A DNA stretch of 64,000 bases from RHKX01 sp963826475 (GCA_963826475.1 CAWGXC010000003.1:992001-1056000); one strand, 5' to 3'. Shown: positions 7,522 through 16,770, counted from the stretch's first letter. Numbers and translations are program-made. Notes: generated by a model from the sequence alone, not told the origin.

Positions 7522-8589
7522 ATGAAGGTCGGGCTTGTCTTGGGGGCCGGAGGCGTCCAGGGTGGCGCTTGGCTCACCGGCGGGCTCGCGGCCATCGCCG
7601 AACGCACCAGCTGGGACCCGGCGACCGCCGACTACATCGTCGGCACCTCGGCCGGATCGATGATGGGCTCGCTCCTCGCCGCCGGGCTGCCACCGTGGTT
7701 CATGGTCGCCCACTCCGCCGGGGAATCGTTCGAGGGGATGGCCGACGTACGCGGGAAGAGCGCGGCTGATGCCGACCGCTCCGGCGGCGCCGTCTTCAAG
7801 CGCGAGCGCGGCGCGCTGCCGATCTTCCCCGGTTCTCTGCCGCTGGCGCTGCGCAGCATGCTGCGGCCAACCCGTCATACGCCCGCCGGCGTGATCAGCG
7901 GCTGGGCGCCGCGCGGCATCATCTCGAGCGAGCCACTGCGAGAGATCATTCGCAGCGCCGTTCCCGGCTCCTGGACGAAGCACCCCAACCACTGGGTCGT
8001 GGCCTGCGATTACTCGACCGGGCGTCGCGTCTGCTTCGGGCGCAAGGGGGCGCCGAAGGCGAAGCTCGAGGACGCCGTCGCCGGATCCTGCTCCATCCCC
8101 GGCTTCTACCGGCCGGCGCGCATCAACGGCCGCCTCTACGTCGACGGCGGGATCTGGTCGACCTCGAACCTGGACGTTCTCAGGGGACAGGGCCTCGACC
8201 TGGTGATCTGCCTCAACCCGACCTCGTCCCTGCATCCGATCCGCGCGCTCAACCCGGCCGCTGCCTTCGGTCTGCTCTTCAACCGCGCCAGCGGGCGACG
8301 TCTGGGCAGCGAGGCGAAGCGGCTTCGCGGGGAGGGCACCCAGGTTCTGCTGATCCAGCCCGGCGAGCGCGACCTGGAGACGATGGGGGTCAATCTGATG
8401 AGCGGCAAGAACCGCAACGAGGTGATCGGCGTGGCCCGCGAGACGGTCGCCGCCCAGCTTGCAGCGCCCGAGGTGGCGGAGATGCTCGAGGACCTCCCAC
8501 CCGGCGATCCCGACATGGTCAGGAGGCCAACGAGCGCATCGTATGAGTGGCCCGGCATCGAGAAGCTCAGCAACCGGGTCGCCGCCTGA
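7522..8589 (+). CDS. Patatin-like phospholipase family protein
   Basis: 355 aa. The patatin fold is marked by the oxyanion glycine motif 'GAGGVQGG' (about residues 8-15), the nucleophile elbow GTSAG (about 42-46) and the catalytic Asp in 'DGGIWS' (about 214). Together these form the Ser-Asp dyad of a serine lipid acyl hydrolase. No signal peptide or membrane span is visible, so it is cytosolic. The TetR gene starts 1 nt after its stop, implying one transcript. The physiological lipid substrate is unknown. Confidence 0.87.
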   Translation: MKVGLVLGAGGVQGGAWLTGGLAAIAERTSWDPATADYIVGTSAGSMMGSLLAAGLPPWFMVAHSAGESFEGMADVRGKSAADADRSGGAVFKRERGALPIFPGSLPLALRSMLRPTRHTPAGVISGWAPRGIISSEPLREIIRSAVPGSWTKHPNHWVVACDYSTGRRVCFGRKGAPKAKLEDAVAGSCSIPGFYRPARINGRLYVDGGIWSTSNLDVLRGQGLDLVICLNPTSSLHPIRALNPAAAFGLLFNRASGRRLGSEAKRLRGEGTQVLLIQPGERDLETMGVNLMSGKNRNEVIGVARETVAAQLAAPEVAEMLEDLPPGDPDMVRRPTSASYEWPGIEKLSNRVAA

Positions 8590-8590
8590 A

Positions 8591-9160
8591 GTGACGTCCG
8601 CGCACAAACAACCAAGGGTCGACGCTCGCCGCAACCGTGAGGCCGTCATCGATGCCGCGCTGGAATTGCTCGCAGACCAGCCGAACGCAACCATGGGTGC
8701 GATCGCCGAGCTGTCCGGAGTCGGTCGCACCACGCTCTACAGACACTTCCCGAGCAGGGAGGACCTCGTCAGGGCTCTCTTCGAGCGCGTGGTCGCAGAA
8801 GCCCTGGCGGTGACCGACGCCGTCACCTCCCGAGACGCCCCGATCGCGGAGATCCTTCAGGAGTTGGGGCCGGCGATGATCGGCATCGGTCAGCGCTTTC
8901 AGTTCCTCGAAGGCCTCAACAGCCTCGACAACGCGGTCATCGAAGAGAGCGTCGTCGATCCCAACCAGCCCCTCCGCGCCTACTTCTCCGCGGCGCAGGA
9001 GCGTGGGGAGATCCGCGCGGACATGCCCGTTCAGTGGATCCTCCGGGCGATGAGCGTGCTCGCGATGGGAGCGATGGGCGAGCTGCAGGCCGGCCGCCTG
9101 GGAGAGCGGGAGGCCGGCGAGGTCTTGGGGCGGACGCTGGCGCTCGCCTTCGCGACCTAG
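8591..9160 (+). CDS. TetR/AcrR-family transcriptional regulator
   Basis: 189 aa from a GTG at 8591, one base after the patatin stop. The N-terminal TetR HTH spans about residues 12-58 ('MGAIAELSGVGRTTLYRHF'). The C-terminal ligand domain is helical and not classifiable by eye. It probably regulates its own patatin-containing operon. Its TAG stop overlaps the oppF TAG stop on the other strand in a shared CTAG, so the two operons converge with no spacer. Confidence 0.87.
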   Translation: MTSAHKQPRVDARRNREAVIDAALELLADQPNATMGAIAELSGVGRTTLYRHFPSREDLVRALFERVVAEALAVTDAVTSRDAPIAEILQELGPAMIGIGQRFQFLEGLNSLDNAVIEESVVDPNQPLRAYFSAAQERGEIRADMPVQWILRAMSVLAMGAMGELQAGRLGEREAGEVLGRTLALAFAT

Positions 9161-10518
9161 CCCGGAGCCCCCGGCTTGCGAGCGGCGCTCGCCTTCGCCA
9201 GCGCCTCATCGTCGTGGAGGTGGCATCGCACGAGAGAACCGTCATCGGTGAGCTCACGGGGGTCGATCGGATCGTGGAATCGGACCCGGACTCCCCCCTC
9301 CTCCGGCTCGACGCCGGCGACCCCCTTCCAGAAGGGATCATCGGGCGCGTCGTCGCCCATCGCGTCGAGCACCTCCATCACGTCCTCGACCGTCCCGCCG
9401 GGCGCCTTCGGCAACAGCGCCTCCGTGACCGGTGCATCCAGGGTCTCGAGGTCGCCGATCTTGGCTCGCTCCGCCTCGAACCGATCTCCCGGGAGGGCGG
9501 TCCATCGCGTCTCGAGCAGGGTCCGGAGATCGCGGGACTCCCAGCCGCAGACCTCGAAGGCCTTCGGGCAGCGCGGATGGAATGAGCATCCGAGCGGAGG
9601 CACGACCGCGTCGGGCACCTCACCGCGAGGCAGGTCGCGGGGGACCGTGCGCCGCGGATCGGGCTCGGGGATCGCCTTCAGCAGCGCCGCCGTGTAGGGA
9701 TGGCGAGGGTTGCGGTAGATCTCCGCGGCCGGCCCGAGCTCGACGATCCGGCCCAGGTACATGATCGCGATCCGATCGCAGAAGAACTTGGCGGTCGCCA
9801 GATCGTGGGTGATGTAGACGTAGGTCAGGTCGAGCTCGTCCTTGAGCTCGAGCATGAGCTCGAGGATCTTCGCCCGGACGCTCATGTCAAGGGCGGACAC
9901 GGGCTCGTCGGCGATCAGCAGGTCCGGGCCGAGGATGATCGCTCGCGCCAACACGACCCGCTGCTTCTGCCCCCCGGAGAGATCGGCCGGGTACTTGTCG
10001 AGGAAGTCGGACGCGGGCTCGAGGCCGACGCGCTCGAGCGCGCTCGTCGCACGCGCACGGAGCTCGTCGCGATCCTTGACCAGCTTGTGGAAGCGCAGCG
10101 GATCCGCGACCAGCGCCCCGATCGTCAACGCCGGGTTCAGCGAGGCGTGTGGATCCTGGAAGACGATCTGCATCCGCTGACGGAGAGGCCGCAGATCCGC
10201 CTCCTTGCGCCCGGTGATCTCCTCGCCATCGAGGCGAATCGAGCCGCCACTCGACTCGACCAAGCCGAGCAGCGTGCGGCCGAGCGTCGTCTTGCCCGAC
10301 CCCGACTCGCCGACGACGCCGAGCACCTCACCCTTGCGCAGGTCGAGTGAAACTCCGTCCACGGCCTTGACCGAGCCGGACTCCCTCCCGCGCAGACGAT
10401 CGAGGAACGAGCCGCGCACCGAGTACGTCGTGCGCAGGTCATGTACCTCGAGCAGGGTCTCTCCGAGCGCGGCCGGGACCTCGTTGGCACCCTCGCGCCG
10501 TTTGACGGGCTTGCTCAT
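9157..10518 (-). CDS. oppF: Oligopeptide/dipeptide ABC transporter ATPase (OppF/DppF) with C-terminal insertion
   Basis: 453 aa, clearly longer than the usual ~330. The start is the ATG at 10518, after GGAGG and overlapping the oppD stop as ATGA. Motifs are Walker A 'GESGSGKTT', signature LSGGQKQRV, Walker B 'LLIADEPVSALD' and the oligo_HPY finger 'CSFHPRCPKAFEVC'. A stretch of ~100 acidic residues is inserted between that finger and the closing 'RCHLHDD'. It energises peptide import together with OppD, OppB, OppC and the lipoprotein encoded upstream. The substrate could be dipeptides, oligopeptides or other solutes of the family. Confidence 0.88.
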   Translation of the reverse strand: MSKPVKRREGANEVPAALGETLLEVHDLRTTYSVRGSFLDRLRGRESGSVKAVDGVSLDLRKGEVLGVVGESGSGKTTLGRTLLGLVESSGGSIRLDGEEITGRKEADLRPLRQRMQIVFQDPHASLNPALTIGALVADPLRFHKLVKDRDELRARATSALERVGLEPASDFLDKYPADLSGGQKQRVVLARAIILGPDLLIADEPVSALDMSVRAKILELMLELKDELDLTYVYITHDLATAKFFCDRIAIMYLGRIVELGPAAEIYRNPRHPYTAALLKAIPEPDPRRTVPRDLPRGEVPDAVVPPLGCSFHPRCPKAFEVCGWESRDLRTLLETRWTALPGDRFEAERAKIGDLETLDAPVTEALLPKAPGGTVEDVMEVLDAMGDDAPDDPFWKGVAGVEPEEGGVRVRFHDPIDPRELTDDGSLVRCHLHDDEALAKASAARKPGAPG

Positions 10519-11540
10519 GCTTCCTCCGCCGCGAGGATCTCGTCGCGCTGGAGCGGCTCGGTGCCGCCCTTGGGTATCTCGCTCTCGGGACCGTGGAGCC
10601 AACAGGAGACACGCTGTCCCGCCGGCGCCCTGACCTCATAGGGAAGTATCTCCGCGCACACCGCCATCGCGTTCGGGCAACGGGGATGGAAGCGGCAGGC
10701 CGGCGGCGGCGAGATCAAGCTCGGTGGCGCCCCGGGGATGTAGTTGAGGCCGGTCGTCTCCAGCGAGATGGTCGAGCGGAGCAGCTCGCGGGTGTAGGGA
10801 TGAGCGGGCTCGGAGAAGACCTCGCGGGCGCGCCCCTCCTCGACGATCCGCCCGGCGTACATCACCGCGACGCGGTCGCACGCCTCGGCGACGATGCCCA
10901 GGTTGTGGGTGATCAGCAGGATCGCCGTGTCGAAGTTACGACGGAGGTCGGCGAGGATGCCGAGGATCTGCGCCTCGACGATCACGTCGAGCGCGGTCGT
11001 CGGCTCATCGGCGATCAGCACCTTCGGCTCGAGCACGAGAGCGAGCGCGATCATGATCCGCTGACGCATGCCCCCCGAGAACTCGTGTGGGTACTGGCCG
11101 AAGCGCGTTCGCGGGATTCCCATCCCGGCCAGAGCGTCGAGCGAGCGGCGGCGAACCTCGTCGCTTTCGAGGTCGGGCTCGTGGGTCAGCAGCGTCTCGC
11201 GAAAGTGGGCCTCGATCGTCTGCAGCGGATCGAGGCGCGTCATCGGCTCCTGGAAGATCAGTCCGAGCTCAGGGCCGCGCATGTGCTTGAGCCGCTTCTG
11301 CGGCACGCCGACGAGCTCGGTTCCCGAGTAGATGACCGACCCGTCCACGGCGGCGGCGTCCGGAAGCAGGCCGATCAGGCCGCGTCCCAGCGTCGACTTC
11401 CCGCAGCCGGACTCGCCGACGAGCCCGAGGGTCTCACCGGCACCGATCTGCAGCGAGACGTCATCGACGGCACGCACGGCACCGCCGCCGGTTCCGTACC
11501 AGACGCGCAGGTGCTTGACATCGAGGATCGGCTCGCTCAT
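10515..11540 (-). CDS. oppD: Oligopeptide/dipeptide ABC transporter ATPase (OppD/DppD)
   Basis: 341 aa from the ATG at 11540 (ATGA overlap with oppC). Motifs are Walker A 'GESGCGKSTLGR', signature 'FSGGMRQRI', Walker B 'VLIADEPTTALD' and oligo_HPY region 'CRFHPRCPNAMAVC', the last carrying the cysteines that in this family can hold a [4Fe-4S] cluster. It is the second nucleotide-binding subunit of the peptide importer; its length is normal for the family. Confidence 0.9.
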   Translation of the reverse strand: MSEPILDVKHLRVWYGTGGGAVRAVDDVSLQIGAGETLGLVGESGCGKSTLGRGLIGLLPDAAAVDGSVIYSGTELVGVPQKRLKHMRGPELGLIFQEPMTRLDPLQTIEAHFRETLLTHEPDLESDEVRRRSLDALAGMGIPRTRFGQYPHEFSGGMRQRIMIALALVLEPKVLIADEPTTALDVIVEAQILGILADLRRNFDTAILLITHNLGIVAEACDRVAVMYAGRIVEEGRAREVFSEPAHPYTRELLRSTISLETTGLNYIPGAPPSLISPPPACRFHPRCPNAMAVCAEILPYEVRAPAGQRVSCWLHGPESEIPKGGTEPLQRDEILAAEEA

Positions 11541-12556
11541 GGTGACCCGCCTTCCGGTTCGAGCTCCGACGTGCCGTCCGGCGCCGTCTCGTGCTTCGCG
11601 CCGTCCCCCGCCGCGCCGCCCAGGGTGTGGTCCTCGAGCGCCGGCATCTCGGGCTTCCGCGTGCTCCGCGCGCGGATCAGCGGGTTGATCACGTCGTTGA
11701 GGCCCTCGCCGAGCAGCGTGAAGCCGGTGACGAGCAGGACTATCGCGATCCCCGGGAACAGGCCGGTCCACCAGATCCCCGCTCCGGCGTCGTCGATGGC
11801 CCGCTGCAGGTCGTAGCCCCACTCCCCCGCGTCGGTCGGCTGGATGCCGTAGCCGAGGAAGCCGAGGGCGGCCAGGGTGAGGATCGCGTCGGCCGCGTTC
11901 AGAGTCGCGAGCGCCGGGACGTTCTGGATCACGTTCTGGAGCACGTAGCGCCTGATCACCGTGCGTCGCGGTGCGCCGAGCGCCCGGGCGGCCTCCACGT
12001 AGGGCTCCTCGCGAACGCTGATGACGTGGTTTCTGACCACGCGGAAGTACTGCGGGACGTAGACCGCCGTGATGGCGATCGCTGCCGTGACCACCCCCTG
12101 GCCGAGCTTGTCGGAGAGCAGGAACGCGATCACGATCGCCAGCAGCAGATAGGGGAAGGCGAAGAGCGCGTCCATGATCAGCACGAGGACGCGGTCGGCG
12201 CGGCCGCCGACGTAACCGGAGAAGAGCCCGAGCGGAACGCCGATGATGAGGGAGAAGGTGACCGCCAGCAGGACGACCTCGATCGCGGTGCGAGAGCCCC
12301 AGATCACGCGTGAGAGCACGTCCGTGCGCTGCACCGTGGTGCCCCAGATGTGGGCGGAGTCGGGGTGGCCCTGCTTCGGGAACTGAGTCGCCCCGTCGCT
12401 GACCTGGTTGAAGCCGAAAGGGGAGATCAGCGGCGCGAAGATCGCCATCAAGACGAAGATGGAGACGATCACGACGCCGCTCCAGAAGATCCAGCGCGAG
12501 ATGCCGGTGGACTCGCGGATCGGAGCCAGCCAGCGGGGAAGTCGCATGCGCCTCAT
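11537..12556 (-). CDS. oppC: Peptide ABC transporter permease (OppC/DppC)
   Basis: 339 aa with about six membrane spans, beginning with the OppC N-terminal helix ('IFWSGVVIVSIFVLMA', about residue 23-38). The EAA-type loop reads 'VEAARALGAPRRTVIRR' near 190. The C-terminal ~45 residues are an acidic Gly/Glu/Pro-rich tail (ending 'ELEPEGGSP') not usual in OppC. ATGA overlaps couple it to oppB upstream and oppD downstream. Confidence 0.9.
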   Translation of the reverse strand: MRRMRLPRWLAPIRESTGISRWIFWSGVVIVSIFVLMAIFAPLISPFGFNQVSDGATQFPKQGHPDSAHIWGTTVQRTDVLSRVIWGSRTAIEVVLLAVTFSLIIGVPLGLFSGYVGGRADRVLVLIMDALFAFPYLLLAIVIAFLLSDKLGQGVVTAAIAITAVYVPQYFRVVRNHVISVREEPYVEAARALGAPRRTVIRRYVLQNVIQNVPALATLNAADAILTLAALGFLGYGIQPTDAGEWGYDLQRAIDDAGAGIWWTGLFPGIAIVLLVTGFTLLGEGLNDVINPLIRARSTRKPEMPALEDHTLGGAAGDGAKHETAPDGTSELEPEGGSP

Positions 12557-13581
12557 CGGTAGCGCACCCGGGGATCGATGAAGGCGTTGATCAGATCGAT
12601 CATCACCGAGACGACCACGACGGCGACGGCGAAGACGGTCACGATCCCCTGCACCGCGATGTAGTCGCGCTCGTTCAGGTAGCGGATCAGCTCGGAGCCG
12701 ATGCCGGGCCAGTTGAACGTCTGCTCGGTCAGGACGGCGCCGCCGAGGAGGATCGCGAACTGCAGGCCGGCGACCGTCACGACGGGAACCATGGCGTTCC
12801 GGAAGGCGTGGTTGACGACGACCCGCCGCTCGTTGATCCCGCGGGCGCGCGCCGCCTCGACGTAGTCGCCGCGCATGGTCTGCAGCAGGTTGACGCGCAC
12901 GAGCCGGATCAGCACGCCGCTGATCGTCAACCCGAGCACGAGCGATGGCAGCACCAGGTGCTGGACGACATCCCAGAAGGCATTCAGGTCGCCGGCGATG
13001 AGCGCGTCGATCAGGTAGAAGTGAGTGACCTTGGTGAGGTCGAAGTCGGTGATCGGGGAGGCCCTCCCTGAGGTGGGCCAGCCGAATTTGGCGAAGAAGT
13101 ATTGGAATAGGAAGCCGAGGAAGAACACCGGGAACGCGTAGATCACGATCCCGAAGAGCCGGCCGCCGATATCCATGGGCCCATCCCGGAAGCGACCGGC
13201 GAGCAGACCGATCGGGATGCCCACGGCCAGCGTGATCATGAAGGCGACCAGGGTCAGCTCCAGCGTCGCGCTGCCGTTCTCGGTGATGATCGAGGTGACC
13301 GTGCGGTTGTCGGTCACCGACTCACCAAGGTCCAGGGTGACCACCTGACCGAGGTACTCGCCGTATTGGCTGAGGATCGGCTTGTCGTAGCCGGCAGCCT
13401 CCTTGCGCTTCTCGAGCTCCTTGGTGGGGAGCCGGGCTCCCAGCGCCGCCGTGATCGGGTCGCCGGGCGCCACCCGCATCAGCAGGAAGACCAGCGTCAG
13501 CAGGATGAGGACGGTCGGGAACGCCAGCGCGATCCGCGTCAGAACGTAACGGCGCAGGCTTCCGGAGCCGGTGTTATTCAA
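12553..13581 (-). CDS. oppB: Peptide ABC transporter permease (OppB/DppB)
   Basis: 342 aa, six-span permease of the OppB type. N-terminal 'RRYVLTRIALAFPTVLILL' is the conserved first helix and 'VEAARARGINERRVV' near 240 is the EAA loop that docks the ATPases. The start appears to be TTG at 13581, with GGTCGGAA just before it; no ATG or GTG lies nearby in frame. The gap to the substrate-binding gene is 40 nt and contains a small hairpin. Confidence 0.87.
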   Translation of the reverse strand: MNNTGSGSLRRYVLTRIALAFPTVLILLTLVFLLMRVAPGDPITAALGARLPTKELEKRKEAAGYDKPILSQYGEYLGQVVTLDLGESVTDNRTVTSIITENGSATLELTLVAFMITLAVGIPIGLLAGRFRDGPMDIGGRLFGIVIYAFPVFFLGFLFQYFFAKFGWPTSGRASPITDFDLTKVTHFYLIDALIAGDLNAFWDVVQHLVLPSLVLGLTISGVLIRLVRVNLLQTMRGDYVEAARARGINERRVVVNHAFRNAMVPVVTVAGLQFAILLGGAVLTEQTFNWPGIGSELIRYLNERDYIAVQGIVTVFAVAVVVVSVMIDLINAFIDPRVRYR

Positions 13582-13606
13582 TTCCGACCACCCGTCGGCA
13601 CGGGTT

Positions 13607-13620
13607 GAGCCCGAGGGCTC
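13607..13620 (-). terminator. Intercistronic hairpin between oppA and oppB
   Basis: The inverted repeat GAGCCC/GGGCTC forms a short stem immediately after the binding-protein stop and before oppB. There is no T-run, so it is more likely an mRNA processing/stabilising or partial attenuation hairpin, which would let the binding protein be made in excess over the membrane parts. Confidence 0.35.
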
Positions 13621-13621
13621 G

Positions 13622-15211
13622 CTAGCTCTTCGAGATCAGCCAGAAGCGGAAGATGAAGGAGGGATCGAACGTGTCCTCGACGCCGTTGACTCCGTCGCGG
13701 ACGGCCGCCACCTGGTCGGCCTGCCAGATCGGGATCGTCGGCGCATCCTCGGCGCCGATCTCCTGGATCCGGGCGAACGCGTCGCTGCGGACGGAGTCCT
13801 CGTCGGATCCCTTCTCCTCGGCGAGCAGCTTGTTCATCTCGGCGTTGTCGTAGTGGATGTTGAGGAAGCTGGCCGGTGCGTAGAAGGAGGCCGTGTAGTC
13901 GTCGGCGTCCGGGTAGTCCGGGAACCAGCCCAGCTGGTACTGCGGGTACTTGTCGGTGAACGCCGCCGTGGAGTACTGGTTCCACTCGGTCGACTTGAGG
14001 GTCACGTCGAACAGGCCGCTGTCGTCGAGCTGGCGCTTGATCTCGGCGTACTCGTCGCCGGACGCGGCGCCGTAGTGGGACGGGGTCCACCAGACCTCGA
14101 GCGGCACGGGGGTGTCGATGCCCGCGTCGGCGAGGGTCTGCTTGGCCGCCTCGACGTCGGGCGTCTCGCCGTACTTGTCCGCGAAGGCCTTCGTCGCGAA
14201 GTTGACGCCCTGCGGCACCATCGAGTAGAGCGGCTGGACCGTGCCGTTGTAGACGTTGTCGGCGATCGCCTGACGGTCGATCGTCTGAGCGACGGCCTGG
14301 CGGATCGCCAGCTTGCCGGCGTCACTGCCGCCCTCCTGAAGCTTCGTGTTGAAGACCAGGTAGCGGATCTCGGTGCCGTTGCCGGAGACGACGTTGACGC
14401 CGTCGGAGCCTTCGAGGTCGGAGATGTCGGTCGGGCTGAGGCTGCGGTAGGCGACGTCGACGTCGCCGTTCTCGACCGCGAGCTTCAACGCCGAAGCCTT
14501 GTCGAAGTACTGAATGATCACGCGGGAGTTCTCAGCGGGTGAGTCGCCCTGGTAGGTGTCGCTCTTCTCCATGACCGTCTGCTGCCCCGGCTCGTACTGA
14601 GCGAGCGTGTAGCGGCCGGAGCCGACCACCTTGTCGCTCGGCTGCAGCTTGTCGGCGGGATAGACGTCGGAGGGAACGATCGCGAAGGAGGCCGTGGTCA
14701 GGACGAGCGGCCAGGTCGCGTCCGGCTCGTTGAGGTCGAAGGTGACCGTCTTGTCGTCGGAGGAGGCCTTGACGTCCTTCATGTTCGCGAGCAGCGAGGA
14801 GGCGCCGTTCGGATCGGCGATGTTGACGTTGCGCTCGAAGGAGAAGACGACGTCCTCAGCCGTCAGCGGCGAGCCATCGGAGAACGTCTCGCCGTCCTTC
14901 ATCTGGCACTCGTAAGTCTGGTTGGTCTTGTCGGTGAAGTCGCAGCTCTCGGCGGCCTCGGGGACGGCCTTGTTGCCACCCGGTTCCACCGTGAGGAGGT
15001 TCTGGTACATCGCGTAGATGCCGTCGTACGACGGCAGGTCGTAGGCGCCCGCCGGGTCGTAGGAGATGGGCTGATCGGTCGTGCCGCGGATGATCGTGGC
15101 GCTCGCGTCGCTTCCACCTGAGGAGGAGGACGAATCGCTCCCACAGCCAACGGCGAGAACGCCAAGCAGCGCGGTCGCCCCAACGATCGAAAGCAGTCGA
15201 ACCCTGATCAT
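13622..15211 (-). CDS. oppA: Peptide ABC transporter substrate-binding lipoprotein (family 5)
   Basis: 529 aa. The signal peptide has lipobox LAVGC (Cys about 23), then a Ser/Gly-rich linker and an SBP_bac_5 domain. Recognisable family features are 'YDLPSYDGIYAMYQNLL' near 55, 'DGETFSDGSPLTAEDVVFSFER' region near 105-125 and 'RQAVAQTIDRQAIADNVYNG' region near 300. It binds the substrate outside the cell for OppBCDF. As the first gene of the operon it is expected to be the most highly expressed. A GGAGG lies ~11 nt upstream of the start. Confidence 0.9.
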   Translation of the reverse strand: MIRVRLLSIVGATALLGVLAVGCGSDSSSSSGGSDASATIIRGTTDQPISYDPAGAYDLPSYDGIYAMYQNLLTVEPGGNKAVPEAAESCDFTDKTNQTYECQMKDGETFSDGSPLTAEDVVFSFERNVNIADPNGASSLLANMKDVKASSDDKTVTFDLNEPDATWPLVLTTASFAIVPSDVYPADKLQPSDKVVGSGRYTLAQYEPGQQTVMEKSDTYQGDSPAENSRVIIQYFDKASALKLAVENGDVDVAYRSLSPTDISDLEGSDGVNVVSGNGTEIRYLVFNTKLQEGGSDAGKLAIRQAVAQTIDRQAIADNVYNGTVQPLYSMVPQGVNFATKAFADKYGETPDVEAAKQTLADAGIDTPVPLEVWWTPSHYGAASGDEYAEIKRQLDDSGLFDVTLKSTEWNQYSTAAFTDKYPQYQLGWFPDYPDADDYTASFYAPASFLNIHYDNAEMNKLLAEEKGSDEDSVRSDAFARIQEIGAEDAPTIPIWQADQVAAVRDGVNGVEDTFDPSFIFRFWLISKS

Positions 15212-15451
15212 CTAATGCGACCTCCCAGTCGTTTCCGTACCCCGAAGCGAAATCTCCGGACCGTCCTCGGCGGGGAGCCTACCCCGATTCGCGGCGTGAA
15301 CGCCACCTCCCCCTCGTCGGGAGGCTCTGCGAACGGTGACGGAGGGGCATGGCTTCGGTCGGACTGCGGTCGCCTGCCCGGCGACGCGGGACGGCGACCG
15401 GCGGGCGGAGCCGAATGCTCCGCCCGCCCTGTGCCGCGTCGGCTCCGGCCC

Positions 15452-16237
15452 TCAGGCCTGAGAGCCACCTGCCAACTGGCAGAACGTGCTGCCGAGCACG
15501 CCGCCGTTGGGATCTGCCGTGATGTGGACCCGGACCGCGTCGGCCGGCGTCGCGCCATAGAGGTCGACGACCAGACCGAGCAGGTCGAGGTGCAGCGGAC
15601 CGAGGAACAGGTCCAGGACCTCACAGCTGCCCGGTGGGATCGGCGGGATGTTCCCCTCGCTGGCCTGCCTGCTGTGGCTCATCCGAGCGGCGGAGCCGTC
15701 CGACGATTCCTGCTGCTGCACGTGAATCGGCGCCGTCATGGACAGGACCGGCAGGCCGTGTCCGTCGAGTGCCTTGTTGAGCGAGATCGCCGAGCGCTTG
15801 GCCAGCGCGTTCTTGCCCAGCGTCAAGCCCTTGGAGAGCTTGCAGAACAGCTTGCCGAGTGCCTGCTTGGAGTCGCCGGTGAGCTTGACGTTGATGTCGC
15901 TGGTCCGGACCTGCAGACCGAGCAGGTTCAGGTACAGCTTCGCCAGGTGCAGATCGAGGATCTGACAGTTCTTGGTCGGGTCGACCCGCAGGTTGACGCG
16001 CTGATGCAACGTCTCCGTGGTGCCGTCGGAGCGGGTCAGGGTGGCGGTGACCGGACCGCGAGCGACGACCTTGCCGCCCTCAACCGCGAAGCGCTGTGCG
16101 GTCACGTCGACCGAGAGCTTCGCGGAGCCTGACCGCTTCTGCGCCGCACCGGCGGTGCCCACGGCAAATGCGAGGAATACCGAAAGAACGGCGCTGATCA
16201 GGATCAGCGACCGCACCGGAGTTCTCCTAGTTCTCAT
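15452..16237 (-). CDS. Secreted protein with two Cys-framed internal repeats, function unknown
   Basis: 261 aa. A Sec signal peptide covers residues 1-31 ('VGTAGAA' cleavage region). Two copies of one unit are visible. Repeat A (about 91-134) starts 'CQILDLHL', continues through 'LNLLGL' and ends 'LGKLFCKL'. Repeat B (about 205-255) starts 'CEVLDLFL', continues through 'LDLLGL' and ends 'LGSTFCQL'. Each has a Cys at both ends, suggesting an intra-repeat disulfide in the exported protein. The 70-residue stretch between repeats is Ser/Gln-rich. I do not recognise a named family. The 240 bp upstream, to oppA, hold no gene; the 106 bp downstream hold nothing clear. Confidence 0.7.
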   Translation of the reverse strand: MRTRRTPVRSLILISAVLSVFLAFAVGTAGAAQKRSGSAKLSVDVTAQRFAVEGGKVVARGPVTATLTRSDGTTETLHQRVNLRVDPTKNCQILDLHLAKLYLNLLGLQVRTSDINVKLTGDSKQALGKLFCKLSKGLTLGKNALAKRSAISLNKALDGHGLPVLSMTAPIHVQQQESSDGSAARMSHSRQASEGNIPPIPPGSCEVLDLFLGPLHLDLLGLVVDLYGATPADAVRVHITADPNGGVLGSTFCQLAGGSQA

Positions 16238-16343
16238 GAACGTCTCCCATGATTGAGGCTTGAATAAGGGGAGGCGGCTGCCCCGCCGGTCCTTCCTGCA
16301 AACATCTCCGTGTTGAGGCCTCGTTAAGGACGGACCTCCCGAG

Positions 16344-16658
16344 CTACCGGCCGATCAATCCTCGGAGAACCTGGAGCGGAAGCTTCGAGTCGGGCTCGTC
16401 CCAGAGCTGACCGAATGCCGCCGCGGCGAGCTGGACCTGGCCGAGCGTCGCCTTCCTCTCGGTGCTGAAGCGCGCGAGCCATTTGCTCGCCGCCTTCGAG
16501 AACATCGGGTCCTCCGAGCTCGCCAGCAGCTGGCAGAGGTCGAGGGCATCGTCGAGGCGGACGACCTTGAGCTCGCCCGCGGCGTCGAGGGCCTTCAGCA
16601 GCTGTCCCCGGTCGATGGCGCGGCGAAATCGGCTGTAGGGGCCTCCCTGTGCGGTCAT
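16344..16658 (-). CDS. Small conserved-looking protein of unknown function
   Basis: 104 aa from the ATG at 16658; longer readings upstream have poor composition. The sequence is mostly helical and charged, with no signal peptide, membrane span or known motif. A central 'LDDALDLCQLLA' and 'ASKWLARFSTERK' suggest a helical bundle. It lies alone between the repeat protein and tRNA-Glu. Codon use looks normal for the window, so I think it is a real gene. Confidence 0.55.
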   Translation of the reverse strand: MTAQGGPYSRFRRAIDRGQLLKALDAAGELKVVRLDDALDLCQLLASSEDPMFSKAASKWLARFSTERKATLGQVQLAAAAFGQLWDEPDSKLPLQVLRGLIGR

Positions 16659-16741
16659 GGCGAACAGATGTTCGCATGAGGCGCAAGGGCGTATGGCGGG
16701 CCGTGCCCGGGCCGCCTCCCGCGGCCCCCCAGTCAACGAGA

Positions 16742-16763
16742 AAAGCCCTCTCTCGAGGGCTTT
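16742..16763 (-). terminator. Rho-independent terminator after tRNA-Glu
   Basis: A perfect 9-bp stem, AAAGCCCTC (16742-16750) against GAGGGCTTT (16755-16763), with loop TCTC. Read on the minus strand it sits 8 nt beyond the tRNA 3' end and is followed by a T-rich tail (TTTTCTC). Confidence 0.85.
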
Positions 16764-16770
16764 CGGCGAG

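Noticed and set aside
13607..13620. True rho-independent terminator between oppA and oppB
   Set aside because: Stem is short and lacks a T-run, and oppB-oppF need read-through; kept only as an intercistronic hairpin.
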